Positions 34,223 through 44,020 of a stretch of DNA of 64,000 bases are shown piece by piece. A model generated the notes under the pieces. That model searched no databases. It had not been told where the DNA came from and was given only the letters and a program-made list of their open reading frames with translations. The stretch spans positions 124,001-188,000 of the forward strand of contig CAWAYV010000003.1 of the NCBI GenBank assembly GCA_963786295.1, written 5' to 3'. Origin of the DNA: JACCZX01 sp963786295. Its GTDB lineage: Bacteria > Pseudomonadota > Gammaproteobacteria > Burkholderiales > Burkholderiaceae_F. Within the stretch, counting starts at the first letter, position 1. Each line of letters opens with the position of its first letter. The position numbers and the translations under genes are program-made.

Positions 34223-35390
34223 ATGGCTAAGCGGGATTATTACGACGTCTTGGGTGTTGGCAAAGACGCCTCGGACGAAGACATCAAGAAGGCTTATCGC
34301 AAGCTCGCGATGAAGCATCACCCTGATCGCAATCAGAGCAAGGGTGATGAAAAATCCGCCAAGACCTCCGAAGACAAGTTCAAGGAGGCCAAGGAAGCCT
34401 ACGAGATGCTGTCGGACCCGCAGAAGAAAGCCGCGTACGACCGCTTTGGCCATGCAGGCGTCGATCCGAACATGGGCGGCGGCTTCGGCCGCAGTGCCGG
34501 AGCCGACGGTTTCGGCGGGTTTGCAGACGCGTTCGGCGATATTTTTGGCGACATCTTCGGTGCCGGCGCTGCCGGACGTGCGGGTGGGCGTAGTGCCGTT
34601 TACCGCGGCGCCGACCTGCGCTACAGCATGGACCTCACGCTCGAGCAGGCGGCCAATGGTTTCGCGACCGACATTCGCGTGCCCAGTTGGGAAACGTGCG
34701 ATGTGTGCAAAGGTGCAGGCGCGAAACCGGGCACAAGTAGCAAGACATGCAGCACGTGCAACGGCTCCGGCAACGTGCGCATGTCGCAGGGTTTCTTTTC
34801 AATTCAGCAGACGTGTCCGACGTGCCGCGGCTCGGGCAAGGTCATTCCCGATCCGTGCACCAACTGCCAGGGCGCCGGCCGCATCAAGCAGAACAAGGTA
34901 CTCGAAGTCAGCATCCCGGCCGGTATCGATGAAGGGCAGCGGATCCGCTTAAGCGGCAAGGGCGAGCCGGGAATGAACGGCGGCCCGCCGGGCGATTTGT
35001 ATGTCGAGATTCACATCAAGCCGCACGACGTCTTCCAGCGCGACGGCGACGATTTGCACTGCGAAGTGCCGATCGGCTTTCCGACGGCGACCATAGGTGG
35101 GGAGATAGAAGTACCGACGCTGGGCGGCAGGGCGAGTATCAACGTCACCGAGGGCACGCAGACCGGCAAGACGTTTCGATTGCGCGGCAAGGGCATCAAG
35201 GGCGTGCGCGCGAGCTACCCAGGCGACCTGTACTGCCACATCGTGGTCGAGACGCCGGTGAGATTGACCGACAAGCAGAAAAAATTGCTACGCGAGCTCG
35301 ATGCTTCGCTTGCACGAAGGTGGGGAGAAACACTCGCCGCGCTCCAAGAGCTTTGTCGACAAGATGAAGGGGTTCTTCACGGCGGAGTAG
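34223..35390 (+). CDS. dnaJ: Co-chaperone DnaJ (Hsp40), frameshift near the C-terminus
   Basis: The J domain (KRDYYDVLGVGKDASDEDIKKAYRKLAMKHHPDRN, with HPD), a Gly/Phe-rich linker (MGGGFGRSAGADGFGGF), and four zinc-binding CxxCxGxG repeats (CDVCKGAG, CSTCNGSG, CPTCRGSG, CTNCQGAG) are all present. After LLRELDASL the frame is one surplus base out (near 35311-35320). In the next frame HEGGEKHSPRSKSFVDKMKG and FFTAE reach a TAG at 35388-35390, the normal DnaJ end. Uncorrected, the frame runs to 35455 with an unrelated tail. It is convergent with modC. Confidence 0.95.
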
Positions 35391-35429
35391 GTGATCGCCA
35401 GCGCAGTCTCGCCAACGGCCTGAGATTCA

Positions 35430-36506
35430 TCAGCGCAGTAGCGCAACGCTCTTGATTTGCGCCCACAGCGGGCGACCCGGCTCAATCGCCAGATGCTTGC
35501 GCGAACGGTCGGTGATGCGTGCGATCAACGGTGTTCCACCGATGTCGAGCTTCACCAGCACCTGCCCCCGCGCATTAGCACTTGTGAGTTCGACCACTTT
35601 GCCCGACAGCAGATTAAGAAAGCTGCTTTCCTCCGCTTTATGCATCGCAAGGCTGACGTCGCTTGCCTGAATGCGAAACCGCATGTGCTGCCCGAGGGCT
35701 TCCACGCAACGGCTCACCCATACGCTGCCGCCGGCAAAATCGAGGCGGCTCAAATGGTCGACATCGTCGTGCTGCGCGACCACGGCGTCGATGACGACAC
35801 CCACATCGTCAGCGAACGCGCCGGATAAATCCAGACGCGCCAGCGTCTCGTGCAATCCGCCTTGCGCTACCGCGCGTCCCTGCGCAAGCAGCACGACATG
35901 ATCGGCCAGTCGGGCCACTTCATCGGGCGAATGACTGACGTAAAGCACCGGGATGTCCAGATCGTCGTGTAACCGCTGCAGATACGGCAGTATTTCCTGC
36001 TTGCGCGCAACGTCCAGGGAAGCCAGCGGTTCGTCCATTAACAGCAGCCGCGGACTGACGCCCAGCGCGCGCGCGATCGCCACGCGCTGGCGCTCTCCGC
36101 CGGAGAGAGTTCCTGACGCGCGATCCAGTAGCGGTCCGATCCCAAGCATCTCGATGACATCGCGCTGAGCGACTCTGCGCCGCGCCGGTGGTACGCGCTT
36201 CAGACCGTACTCAAGATTTCCACGCACCGACAGATGGCCGAATAGGCTCGCTTCCTGAAAGACATAACCCAGCGGGCGGCGGTGCGTCGGCACATAGGTC
36301 CGCTCGTCCTGCCAGATTTCGTCGTTCACTGAAACCAGACCGTGTTTCGTCGGCTGCAAGCCAGCGATACAACGCAGCAATGTGGTCTTGCCGCAGCCTG
36401 AGGGACCGAACAGAGCGGTTACGCCGCGACCAGGCAGGCCAAGGTCCACATCGAGCGTGAAGCCATGCAGGCTCAAGTTAAAGCGGGCGCGAATGTCCTC
36501 AGCCAC
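35430..36506 (-). CDS. modC: Molybdate ABC transporter ATP-binding protein ModC
   Basis: About 358 residues from GTG 36506, overlapping the modB stop by 8 bases. Walker A is in LFGPSGCGKTTLLRCIAGL, the ABC signature is in TLSGGERQRVAIARALGVSPRLLLMDEPLASLD, and the H-loop is in LYVSHSPDEV. The C-terminal third (EESSFLNLLSGKVVELTSANARGQVLVKLDIGG) is the Mop/TOBE domain that distinguishes ModC from other ABC ATPases. It energises molybdate uptake with ModA and ModB. Confidence 0.95.
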   Translation of the reverse strand: MAEDIRARFNLSLHGFTLDVDLGLPGRGVTALFGPSGCGKTTLLRCIAGLQPTKHGLVSVNDEIWQDERTYVPTHRRPLGYVFQEASLFGHLSVRGNLEYGLKRVPPARRRVAQRDVIEMLGIGPLLDRASGTLSGGERQRVAIARALGVSPRLLLMDEPLASLDVARKQEILPYLQRLHDDLDIPVLYVSHSPDEVARLADHVVLLAQGRAVAQGGLHETLARLDLSGAFADDVGVVIDAVVAQHDDVDHLSRLDFAGGSVWVSRCVEALGQHMRFRIQASDVSLAMHKAEESSFLNLLSGKVVELTSANARGQVLVKLDIGGTPLIARITDRSRKHLAIEPGRPLWAQIKSVALLR

Positions 36507-37185
36507 GCTTGAGCTCTCTCGTCTTTTGATTGAACGTGTACACCGCAAGCAACACCAGGAACGAGAAGATCACCATCGTCCCGGCGAGCCAGTGCGCCTC
36601 GGTGTACTCCAAGGCTTCCACATGGTCAAAGATCTGCACGGATACCACGCGCGTCTTATCTGGAATATTGCCGCCGATCATTAACACCACGCCAAACTCT
36701 CCGACGGTGTGCGCAAAGCCCAGAATGGATGCAGTAATGAAGCCCGGCTTCGACAACGGCAGCGCCACCGAAAAGAAGCGGTCCCACGGGCTAGCCCGTA
36801 GTGTCGCGGCCACTTCCAATGGGCGCTCACCAATGGTCTCGAAGGCGTTCTGAATCGGCTGCACGACGAAGGGCATCGAGTAGAAAATCGAAGCCACGAC
36901 CAGCCCCCAGAAAGTGAAGGGCAGCAGACCCATTCCTAGCGACTCTGTGAGCCGACCGACCGGACCATTGGGCCCCATGACCAGCAGCAGATAAAACCCG
37001 ATCACGGTGGGGGGCAGCACCAGCGGCAGCGCGACCACTGCGCCGATCGGTCCCTTAAGCCAAGAGCGGGTGTGCGCCAGCCACCACGCGATCGGTGTGC
37101 CGATCAACAGCAGCAGAAAAGTAACGACCGTTGCCAGCCGCAGCGTGAGCCAGATGGCACCCAGATCGGCGTCGCTGAACCCCAT
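36499..37185 (-). CDS. modB: Molybdate ABC transporter permease ModB
   Basis: This 228-residue protein has five to six membrane helices and the permease EAA loop in EVAATLRASPWDRFFSVALPLSKPGFITASILGFAHTVGEFG. The opening DADLGAIWLTLRLATVVTFLLLL and the VLPPTVIGFYLLLVMGPNGPVG segment are typical of ModB. It starts 12 bases after modA and overlaps modC. Together they form one operon in the order modABC. Confidence 0.96.
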   Translation of the reverse strand: MGFSDADLGAIWLTLRLATVVTFLLLLIGTPIAWWLAHTRSWLKGPIGAVVALPLVLPPTVIGFYLLLVMGPNGPVGRLTESLGMGLLPFTFWGLVVASIFYSMPFVVQPIQNAFETIGERPLEVAATLRASPWDRFFSVALPLSKPGFITASILGFAHTVGEFGVVLMIGGNIPDKTRVVSVQIFDHVEALEYTEAHWLAGTMVIFSFLVLLAVYTFNQKTRELKRG

Positions 37186-37197
37186 GTGCGACTAACG

Positions 37198-37944
37198 TCA
37201 GACGCCGTAGCCGAACGATCGAATGACGGTCTTTGCCCTATCCGTCCTTAGATACTTAAGCAGCGCTTCGGCGGCGGGATTGCCGCGTCCCGTTGTCAGA
37301 AGAATCACGTCCTGCCGAATCGGTTCGTGCATGTTGGCGGGAACCTGCCACGCCGAGCCCTCGGTGACCTTACCGTCTTTCATGACTTGAGATAACGCGA
37401 CAAATCCCAGGTCCGCATTGCCGGTCTGAGCGAACTGAAACGTCTGCGCAATGTTTTCTCCCTGCACAAACTTGGGCTCAACAGTCGCCAGCAAGCCCAG
37501 CTTGGTCAGAGTTTCGATCGCAGCCCTGCCGTACGGGGCCGTCTTTGGATTCGCGATCGCCAACTTGTTGAACTTCCCGCTCTTGAGAATTGCGCCGTTG
37601 GCATCGACGAAGCCCTGCTTGGCGGACCACAGCACTAGGCTGCCGATGGCGTAGGTGAAGCGACTCGCAGTCTCACCAAGCCCCTCCTGCGCCAATTTGG
37701 CCGGGGTTTCGTCGTCAGCGGAGAGCAAGACCTGGAACGGTGCGCCGTTCTTGATTTGCGCATAGAACCTGCCAGTCGATCCGAATGCCAGTTTCGCTGT
37801 ATGGCCGGTGTCCCTTTCGAAATCAGCGGCGATGATGTTCATTGGAGCTGTGAAGTTGGCAGCCACCGCCACATTGACTTCATCGGCATTGGCAGACAGC
37901 GAGAGCAACGCGCAGGCTGCCAGAATGGGCTTTAAGGGCGTCAT
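37198..37944 (-). CDS. modA: Molybdate-binding periplasmic protein ModA
   Basis: About 248 residues. A signal peptide (MTPLKPILAACALLSLSANA) precedes DEVNVAVAANFTAPMNIIAADFERDTGHTAKLAFGSTGRFYAQIKNGAPFQVLLSADDETP, which carries the conserved serine/alanine oxyanion-binding positions of ModA. I chose ATG 37944 because it begins the signal peptide; ATG 37983 would put a 13-residue acidic extension in front. A short ModE homologue lies 248 bases upstream on the same strand. I could not identify a convincing ModE box in that gap. Confidence 0.94.
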   Translation of the reverse strand: MTPLKPILAACALLSLSANADEVNVAVAANFTAPMNIIAADFERDTGHTAKLAFGSTGRFYAQIKNGAPFQVLLSADDETPAKLAQEGLGETASRFTYAIGSLVLWSAKQGFVDANGAILKSGKFNKLAIANPKTAPYGRAAIETLTKLGLLATVEPKFVQGENIAQTFQFAQTGNADLGFVALSQVMKDGKVTEGSAWQVPANMHEPIRQDVILLTTGRGNPAAEALLKYLRTDRAKTVIRSFGYGV

Positions 37945-38192
37945 TAAGCGTTCCTCGTCGTCGAAAAGGCCATCGTTTGGCACACGCCTCGTCGAATCTC
38001 GCAGTGCCCCGCGTCACCGACACTACATCGGTGCGGTTGCCGGCTCTCATATGTTCGTCTGGAAATAGGATAGCAGCTTGCGGCCGGCGTTGCGCCAATC
38101 AAGCGCGCGGTAAAGCTCGCGCATCAGCGGCATGCGCGCAATTGCGCAGGATCGAGCTCGGCGGCCTAACGGTCGCAAGCGGTGACGTGCGG

Positions 38193-38573
38193 CTAGGCCC
38201 GTTTCCGCGAAGCTGGACGACGAGCCGGCGAACGAAGCGAACGACTCGCGCCGCTAAGTTCCTGCATGGCGGCAGCGGTCGACTGGTGCGCGCGACGCTC
38301 AACTGTCCGATACAGCGTAATTACACGCTTACCAAACGGTGTCAGCTGTGTGCTTCCTTGAACGTTGCGCCCGGGAAGCGAAAACGTGACCGGCTCGGTA
38401 AACAAGTCGTTGGTGGTCGCCAGCAGCTCCCATGCGCGCTTGTACGACATATCCATCGCACGCGCAGCCGCTGCGAGCGATCCGGTCCGCGCGATATGTT
38501 CAAGCAATTCGACTTTGCCGTGACCCAGCCACCCCCGTTCCAAGTCGACACGCAGCTTCAGATAGGCCGGCAC
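38193..38573 (-). CDS. ModE-type N-terminal winged-helix regulator without TOBE domains
   Basis: This 126-residue protein contains GKVELLEHIARTGSLAAAARAMDMSYKRAWELLATTNDLF, which is the LysR-like winged helix-turn-helix of ModE (the AMDMSYKRAW recognition helix is diagnostic), then GRNVQGSTQLTPFGKRVITLYR. Full ModE proteins carry two molybdate-binding TOBE domains after this, about 130 further residues, which are absent here. The tail is Arg/Ser-rich. It probably controls the downstream modABC operon. How it would sense molybdate is open; ModC's own TOBE domain or a separate Mop protein could substitute. Confidence 0.82.
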   Translation of the reverse strand: MPAYLKLRVDLERGWLGHGKVELLEHIARTGSLAAAARAMDMSYKRAWELLATTNDLFTEPVTFSLPGRNVQGSTQLTPFGKRVITLYRTVERRAHQSTAAAMQELSGASRSLRSPARRPASRKRA

Positions 38574-38587
38574 GCGGATTTGGATTG

Positions 38588-39065
38588 CTAGCGGATGAAA
38601 TAGCCGATCGGCCGCCAGACACCGTCTTCGAATGCAAGCGTGATCAGCTCCTCGGCGTTTTCCTTCTTCTCGAAGGTCGTGCGGTAACGCACGGTGACGT
38701 ACTGGCCGTCGGGGGCACCCGGTAAAGACGTCTTGTAGGCAGCGACTTCAACCTTGCGCGACTTCATCGCCCCAAACGGCGCGCGTGTTGAAGGCTAACG
38801 AGTCGATCCATTGCTCGCGCGTAACGCGTTGGCGAAATAGCGCAGCGCAGTCATCCCATGCTTTGCCGTATTCACCGCGGTCGAGCAGGCCCAGCCACTT
38901 CTCGCCGGCCGCCTGCGCGGCGAGTTCCCTGAACGCATTCGATGAATCCCCGGCGGGCATCGTGACCGACGAGCCGGATGTCGACGGTGGTGGGGATTTC
39001 ATCTGCGCGAAGACTGCGGCAGAGTAAAACGACAGGAAAATCGACAGCAAACGAACGGTGATCAT
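38588..39065 (-). CDS. DUF4019-domain secreted protein, one frameshift
   Basis: About 158 codons. A signal peptide (VRLLSIFLSFYSAAVFA) is followed by AGEKWLGLLDRGEYGKAWDDCAALFRQRVTREQWIDSLAFN. One surplus base at about 38779-38788 throws the frame off. The next frame reads APFGAMKSRKVEVAAYKT, then SLPGAPDGQYVTVRYRTTF, and ends with DGVWRPIGYFIR before a TAG at 38588-38590. This completes the DUF4019 domain exactly. Family function is unknown; it is periplasmic. The gene lies between modE and scpA. Confidence 0.8.
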
Positions 39066-39070
39066 AGGTT

Positions 39071-39937
39071 TCAGCTCGGCGTGTAAGCCAATCGAATATA
39101 GATAGGCGCAAACGGCGCCGCTTGAGTGATATCGATCAGCGCTTCGCGCGCAAGTTCCAGCAGAGCGAGAAAATGCACGATGGCGACCGCAGCGCCGCGC
39201 GCGGCGTCGAACAGGTCGCCGAACTCGATGAACTTCGTTTGCTGCAGAGCTTTCAGGATCGAGCTCATGTGTTCACGTACCGACAGTTCTTCGCGGTGAA
39301 TATGGTGCCGGGCAGTGAGTTGAGCGCGCTTGACGACTTCGGCCCACGCATCGCGCAAGTCGACTACGTTGACGTTCGGGAAGCGCTTCTCGAGCGACTG
39401 CTCGATCACGACGGTTGCGCGCAAGAAATCGCGTCCGGCACGCGGCAACTCGTCGAGATGCTGCGCGGCGAGCTTGATCCGTTCGTATTCCAGCAGCCGG
39501 CGCACCAGTTCGGCGCGCGGGTCTTCGGCTTCATCGCCGCTATCGGCCTTGCGCGGGGGCAACAGCATGCGCGACTTGATTTCGATCAGCAGCGCGGCCA
39601 TCAGTAAATACTCCGCCGCCAGCTCGAGGTTCTTGGCGCGGATCTGATCGATGTACGTCAGATACTGCAGCGTCAGCGGCGCCATCGGAATGTCGAGCAC
39701 GTTGAAGTGCTGCTTGCGAATCAGATACAGCAACAGATCGAGCGGGCCTTCGAATGCCTCGAGGAAGATTTCCAGCGCGTCGGGCGGAATGTACAAATCA
39801 TCGGGCAGCCGGAACAGCGGCTCCCCGTAAAGCCGCGCCAACGCAACGTTATCGACGGTATCGGGAGTGCCATCCGCGGCGGGTTGTTCGCCGCCACGAC
39901 GTCCGAGTCCAAACAAGTCAGAGGCGCCGGGGTTCAA
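39071..39937 (-). CDS. scpA: Segregation and condensation protein ScpA
   Basis: This 288-residue kleisin has EIFLEAFEGPLDLLLYLIRKQHFNVLDIPMAPLTLQYLTYID at its N-terminal SMC-binding domain, then AAEYLLMAALLIEIKSRMLLPP and EDPRAELVRRLLEYERIK, all conserved in ScpA. It bridges Smc heads in chromosome condensation. scpB is not adjacent here. The DUF3460 gene ends one base upstream of its ATG-proximal region, so the pair is probably co-transcribed. Confidence 0.93.
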   Translation of the reverse strand: MNPGASDLFGLGRRGGEQPAADGTPDTVDNVALARLYGEPLFRLPDDLYIPPDALEIFLEAFEGPLDLLLYLIRKQHFNVLDIPMAPLTLQYLTYIDQIRAKNLELAAEYLLMAALLIEIKSRMLLPPRKADSGDEAEDPRAELVRRLLEYERIKLAAQHLDELPRAGRDFLRATVVIEQSLEKRFPNVNVVDLRDAWAEVVKRAQLTARHHIHREELSVREHMSSILKALQQTKFIEFGDLFDAARGAAVAIVHFLALLELAREALIDITQAAPFAPIYIRLAYTPS

Positions 39938-40147
39938 CTATTTCGCCTCGCCCACAGGCAGCTTGGATCCGTAGACGTAAGCCGGCTGCGGAACGTCGGA
40001 TTCCTCGTAGCGCTTGTAAAGATCGGCGTCGATGTCCTTATCCCAAAAAATGGCGCGGCCTTCGCGCTGTCCACGCTCGATGTCCGGATTCTTCTGCTTC
40101 AGTTCGCGCAGAAAGCGCGTGATGTCGGATTCGTAACCGCTGGGCAT
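39938..40147 (-). CDS. DUF3460-family protein
   Basis: This 69-residue protein contains YESDITRFLRELKQKNPDIERGQREGRAIFWDKDIDADLYKRYEESDVPQPAYVYG-type sequence (core RFLRELKQKNP and GRAIFWDK). It is a small soluble family that is, to my knowledge, confined to betaproteobacteria and usually placed beside scpA, as here. Its function is unknown. It is a useful lineage marker for this window. Confidence 0.88.
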   Translation of the reverse strand: MPSGYESDITRFLRELKQKNPDIERGQREGRAIFWDKDIDADLYKRYEESDVPQPAYVYGSKLPVGEAK

Positions 40148-40177
40148 AGGACGCTATTTCGGAGAAGTTCGGTGATT

Positions 40178-41893
40178 CTAGGCGCTGGCCAGCAATGCCC
40201 TGGCACGCGACAGCGCAGCCGGCATGTCAGACACGACGTTCTCGGCGCCGAGGCGTTGGACAAATCCGGAGCGCGCCAGCATCGACGATGGCTGCTCGTG
40301 CGGGCCGGCGAGAATCAAAGTCCCGCCCTGCCGGGCAAGCTGCCTGCGCAACGTATCCAACGCGTCGACGCCCGTCGTGTCGAGCGAGATCAACAGCGCC
40401 AAGTCGAAAACGATGACTCGTGGCGCCTGTGCGCCCGCGTAGCGGGACGGATCGGTGATCGCTTCCAATTTCGACACCGCGCCGAAGAACAGCGAACCGT
40501 ACAAGCGATACGCCTCAACGCCGGGCGGTGCCGGCGCGATCGCAACCGGCTCGATGCGTGTGATCTGCGAAATCCGGTAAATGAAAAACAGGCTGGCGAG
40601 AATCAGCCCGACCTCGACCGCAACGGTGATGTCGAAGATCACTGTCAGAAAAAATGTCGCCAGCAGAATCGTGCGATAGGTGACCGGAAAATTCTTGAGT
40701 CGCGCGAATTCGTGCCACTCGGCCATGTTCCACGCCACCAACATCAAAACGGCTGCCAGCACCGCCAGCGGAATGTTTGCGGCGAGCGGTGCCGCGATCA
40801 GCACGATCGCGAGCAGCGTCAACGCGTGAATAATTCCCGCGATCGGGCTCACCGCGCCGCTTTTCACATTGGTCACGGTGCGCGCAATCGTGCCGGTCGC
40901 AGGAAGTCCCCCGAAAAGCGGCGTCACGAAGTTGGCCACTCCCTGCGCCATCAATTCCTGATTGGGATCGTGTCGGTCGTCGATCAACTTGTCGGCGATG
41001 CGCGCGCATAGCAGTGACTCGACTGCTCCGAGCAACGCAATCGTCATCGTCGGCGCGACCAACTGCTTGACGAGCTCCCACGAAAAAGTCGGCAGCTCGA
41101 GCGACGGCAGTTGCTGCGGTATTCCGCCGAACTTGCTGCCGATGGTTTCCACCGGCAAATCGAACAACGCCACTACGGTGGTCGCGAGTATCAGCGCGAC
41201 GATGGTTCCGGGAACATGCCGAACGAAACGTTGCCCTCGAGGTACGATGCGCGGCGAGGTGAGCCGCGGCCAAAGAAGCATTATCACAAGCGACACCGAG
41301 GCGATCGCGACCGCGTAGAGATTGATCGTTCCGAGCGACAGGCCGATCAACTGCATTTGCTGAAAGAAGTCAGCTGGCATGCGCTCGATCGAAAGCCCGA
41401 AAAAGTCTTTTACCTGCGACACGATGATCAGCACCGCGATGCCGTTGGTGAAGCCGATGACGATGGACACCGGAATGAAGCGCACCAGATAGCCGAGCCG
41501 GGTCAATCCCATCGCGAACAGCAACACGCCCGCACACATTGTCGAGATCAACAAGTTGGCGAAGCCGTACTTGGCGATGATTCCGTAGATGATGACAACG
41601 AAGGCGCCGGCCGGGCCTCCGATCTGCACGCGCGAACCACCGAGGGCGGAGATCAGGAATCCCGCGATGATCGCGGTGAAGAGCCCTTGCTCAGGCTTGG
41701 CTCCGCTGGCAATACCGAACGCCATTGCCAGCGGCAGCGCGACGATGCCGACCGTCACGCCGGCCGACAGATCTTTGACGAACCGAGCGCGGTCGTAGCC
41801 GCGTAGCGAATCGAGCAGGTACGGACGGAATGGGGCGAGTTGCAGGCGCGCCAGTCGAGCTCGCCACTGCGCAAGTAGAGCTTCCGCGGCCAT
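40178..41893 (-). CDS. SulP-family anion transporter with STAS domain
   Basis: This 571-residue protein has about 11-12 membrane helices, beginning after the conserved DLSAGVTVGIVALPLAMAFGIASGAKPEQGLFTAI, and contains QIGGPAGAFVVII. The cytoplasmic STAS domain near the C-terminus is recognisable in VIVFDLALLISLDTTGVDALDTL, which carries the DxT phosphorylation-type motif. SulP proteins transport sulfate, bicarbonate or other anions. No carbonic anhydrase is adjacent, so the substrate remains open. It is separated by 13 bases from the metG stop. Confidence 0.9.
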   Translation of the reverse strand: MAAEALLAQWRARLARLQLAPFRPYLLDSLRGYDRARFVKDLSAGVTVGIVALPLAMAFGIASGAKPEQGLFTAIIAGFLISALGGSRVQIGGPAGAFVVIIYGIIAKYGFANLLISTMCAGVLLFAMGLTRLGYLVRFIPVSIVIGFTNGIAVLIIVSQVKDFFGLSIERMPADFFQQMQLIGLSLGTINLYAVAIASVSLVIMLLWPRLTSPRIVPRGQRFVRHVPGTIVALILATTVVALFDLPVETIGSKFGGIPQQLPSLELPTFSWELVKQLVAPTMTIALLGAVESLLCARIADKLIDDRHDPNQELMAQGVANFVTPLFGGLPATGTIARTVTNVKSGAVSPIAGIIHALTLLAIVLIAAPLAANIPLAVLAAVLMLVAWNMAEWHEFARLKNFPVTYRTILLATFFLTVIFDITVAVEVGLILASLFFIYRISQITRIEPVAIAPAPPGVEAYRLYGSLFFGAVSKLEAITDPSRYAGAQAPRVIVFDLALLISLDTTGVDALDTLRRQLARQGGTLILAGPHEQPSSMLARSGFVQRLGAENVVSDMPAALSRARALLASA

Positions 41894-41906
41894 TGCTCGG
41901 CGGACG

Positions 41907-43998
41907 CTACTTAACGCGCATGCCAGGCAGAGCGCCCGGGTGCGGATCGAGCAGGTAGATCCCGGGCTTCTGACTTTTCGTCGGCGTGGCTGGCGGCGAG
42001 CACCATGCCCTCACTGACGCCGAACTTCATCTTGCGCGGAGCGAGGTTCGCAACCAGCACGGTCAGCTTGCCGACCAGATCCTCGGGCTTGTAGGCGGAC
42101 TTGATGCCGGCGAATACGGTTCGATTTTCGCCATCGCCGACATCGAGCGTTAGTCTTAGCAGCTTATCGCTGCCGTCAACAAGCGCCGCATCGGTGATCT
42201 TCGCGATGCGCAGATCGACCTTGCTGAAGTCGTCAATCGAGATGGTGTCGGCAATCGCTTTGCCGCCGGGCAACGGCATTGGCGCTGGCTCTTCGGCGGG
42301 CGGCTCGAACAGTGCGTCGATCTGTTTCGCCTCCACGCGCGCCATCAGGTGCTTGTACGGTGCGATGCGGTCAACCGGCGCGAGCAGGTCGCTCCAATTG
42401 AATGGACGGTCCATCCCGAACAGTTCGCGTGCCACCCGCTCGGCAGTCGCGGGCAGCACGGGCGCAAGATAAATGGTCAGCGTCCGGAAGCAGCGGATGA
42501 CGTCGCTGCAGACGGCCTGCAGCAGCGGTTTCTGTTCCGGATCCTTCGCCAGTTCCCACGGGCGGTACTTGTCGAAGCGTTCGTTTGCGACGTCGGCAAT
42601 GCGCATGACTTCCCTGAGAGCCTTGCCAAACTCGCGCTGCTCATACATCTCTTCAATCTCTTCGGCTGACCCGAACGCAACCATCTGGCTTCCCGCGACA
42701 AGCGGATCATCCCCGGAGAAGAGTTGACCGTCGAACTGCCGAGCGAGAAAACTCGCGGCCCGGCTGGCGATGTTCACGTACTTGCCGATCAGGTCACTGT
42801 TGACCCGTTGCATGAAGTCGTCGGGATTGAAGTCGATATCTTCGACGTGCCCGTTGAGCTTGGCGGCAACGTAGTAACGAAACCACTCGGGGTTCATGCC
42901 GAGTTCGAGATAGCGCAGCGGGTCGATACCCGTGCCGCGGCTCTTGCTCATCTTCTCGCCGCTGACGGTGATGAAGCCGTGCACGTAGAGGTTGTCCGGC
43001 AGCCTTGCGACCGGAGAAGTGCAGCATCGCCGGCCAGAACAGCGTGTGGTGGTAGATGATGTCCTTGCCGATGAAGTGGATCTGCTCGACATCATCGGCG
43101 CGACGAACTCATCGAAGGTGCGCTTTTCGCCGCGGGCGCGGGCCTTGCCGCTGTCGAAATAGGACTTCAGCGACGCCAGGTAGCCGATCGGCGCGTCGAA
43201 CCACACGTAGAAGAACTTGTCCGGCGCGTCGGGAATTGGGATGCCGAAATACGGGGCGTCGCGCGAGATGTCCCAGTCCGCCAGCCCCTTGCCGTCGGGT
43301 CCGAGCCACTCCTGCGTCTTGGCATAAACCTCCGGCTGTAGCGTCTTCTCGCCATGCCGGTTCTCTCCCGCGGTCCAGCGGCGCAGGAACTCGACGCAAC
43401 GCGGATCCGACAGCCTGAAGAAGAAGTGCTCCGACTTGCGCAGCTCCGGGCGCGCGCCGGTCAGCACCGAGTACGGGTCGATCAGATCGGTCGGCGCGTA
43501 AGTCGAGCCGCATACCTCGCAGTCGTCGCCGTACTGGTCCTTCGCACCGCACTTCGGACACGTGCCCTTGATGTAGCGGTCGGGCAGGAACATGCCTTTC
43601 ACCGGGTCGTAAAACTGCTCGATCGTGCGCGTGTCGATCAGCCCCTCGCGCTTCAGCGCGCGATAGATCGACTGCGACAGCTCGACGTTCTCCGGTGAAT
43701 CGGTCGTGCGCCAGTGATCGAAGCCGATCAGGAAACCGTCGAGATAGCGCGGCCGCGTCGCGTGCACCTCGTCGATGAACTGCTGCGGAGTCTTCCCGGC
43801 TTTCTCCGCGGCGATCATGATCGGCGCGCCGTGCGCGTCCTCGGCGCCGACGAAGTGAACCTCGTGGCCGCGCATCTTCTGGAACCGCACCCAGATGTCG
43901 GCCTGGATGTATTCCATGATGTGGCCGATATGCAGCGGGCCGTTCGCGTACGGCAGCGCTGTGGTGACGAACAGGTGTCGTTTCATTGAGCGCGGCAT
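41907..43998 (-). CDS. metG: Methionyl-tRNA synthetase, with three frameshifts
   Basis: About 697 codons. HIGH motif region: LFVTTALPYANGPLHIGHIMEYIQADIWVRFQ. Four-cysteine zinc site: GTCPKCGAKDQYGDDCEVCG. KMSKS in TVSGEKMSKSRGTGIDP. C-terminal tRNA-binding domain DFSKVDLRIAKITDAALV. Between about 43095-43103 and 43003-43006 two compensating indels put some 30 residues out of frame; the correct frame there reads DDVEQIHFIGKDIIYHHTLF. A third, near 41970, hides the true end YLLDPHPGALPGMRVK with TAG at 41907-41909. An essential gene could not tolerate these, so sequence errors are likely. Confidence 0.95.
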
Positions 43999-44020
43999 TG
44001 TAAGTGCCGCGTCGCAGCCC

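Noticed and set aside
37945..38192. ModE box or molybdenum-cofactor riboswitch upstream of modA
   Set aside because: No convincing TAT-rich dyad or riboswitch core could be identified by eye, so none is claimed.
39707..41011. Long plus-strand open frame (434 codons) opposite scpA, the DUF3460 gene and the SulP gene
   Set aside because: It crosses three well-supported genes antisense, is Arg/Gln/His-rich with no domain, and reflects GC-rich codon bias.
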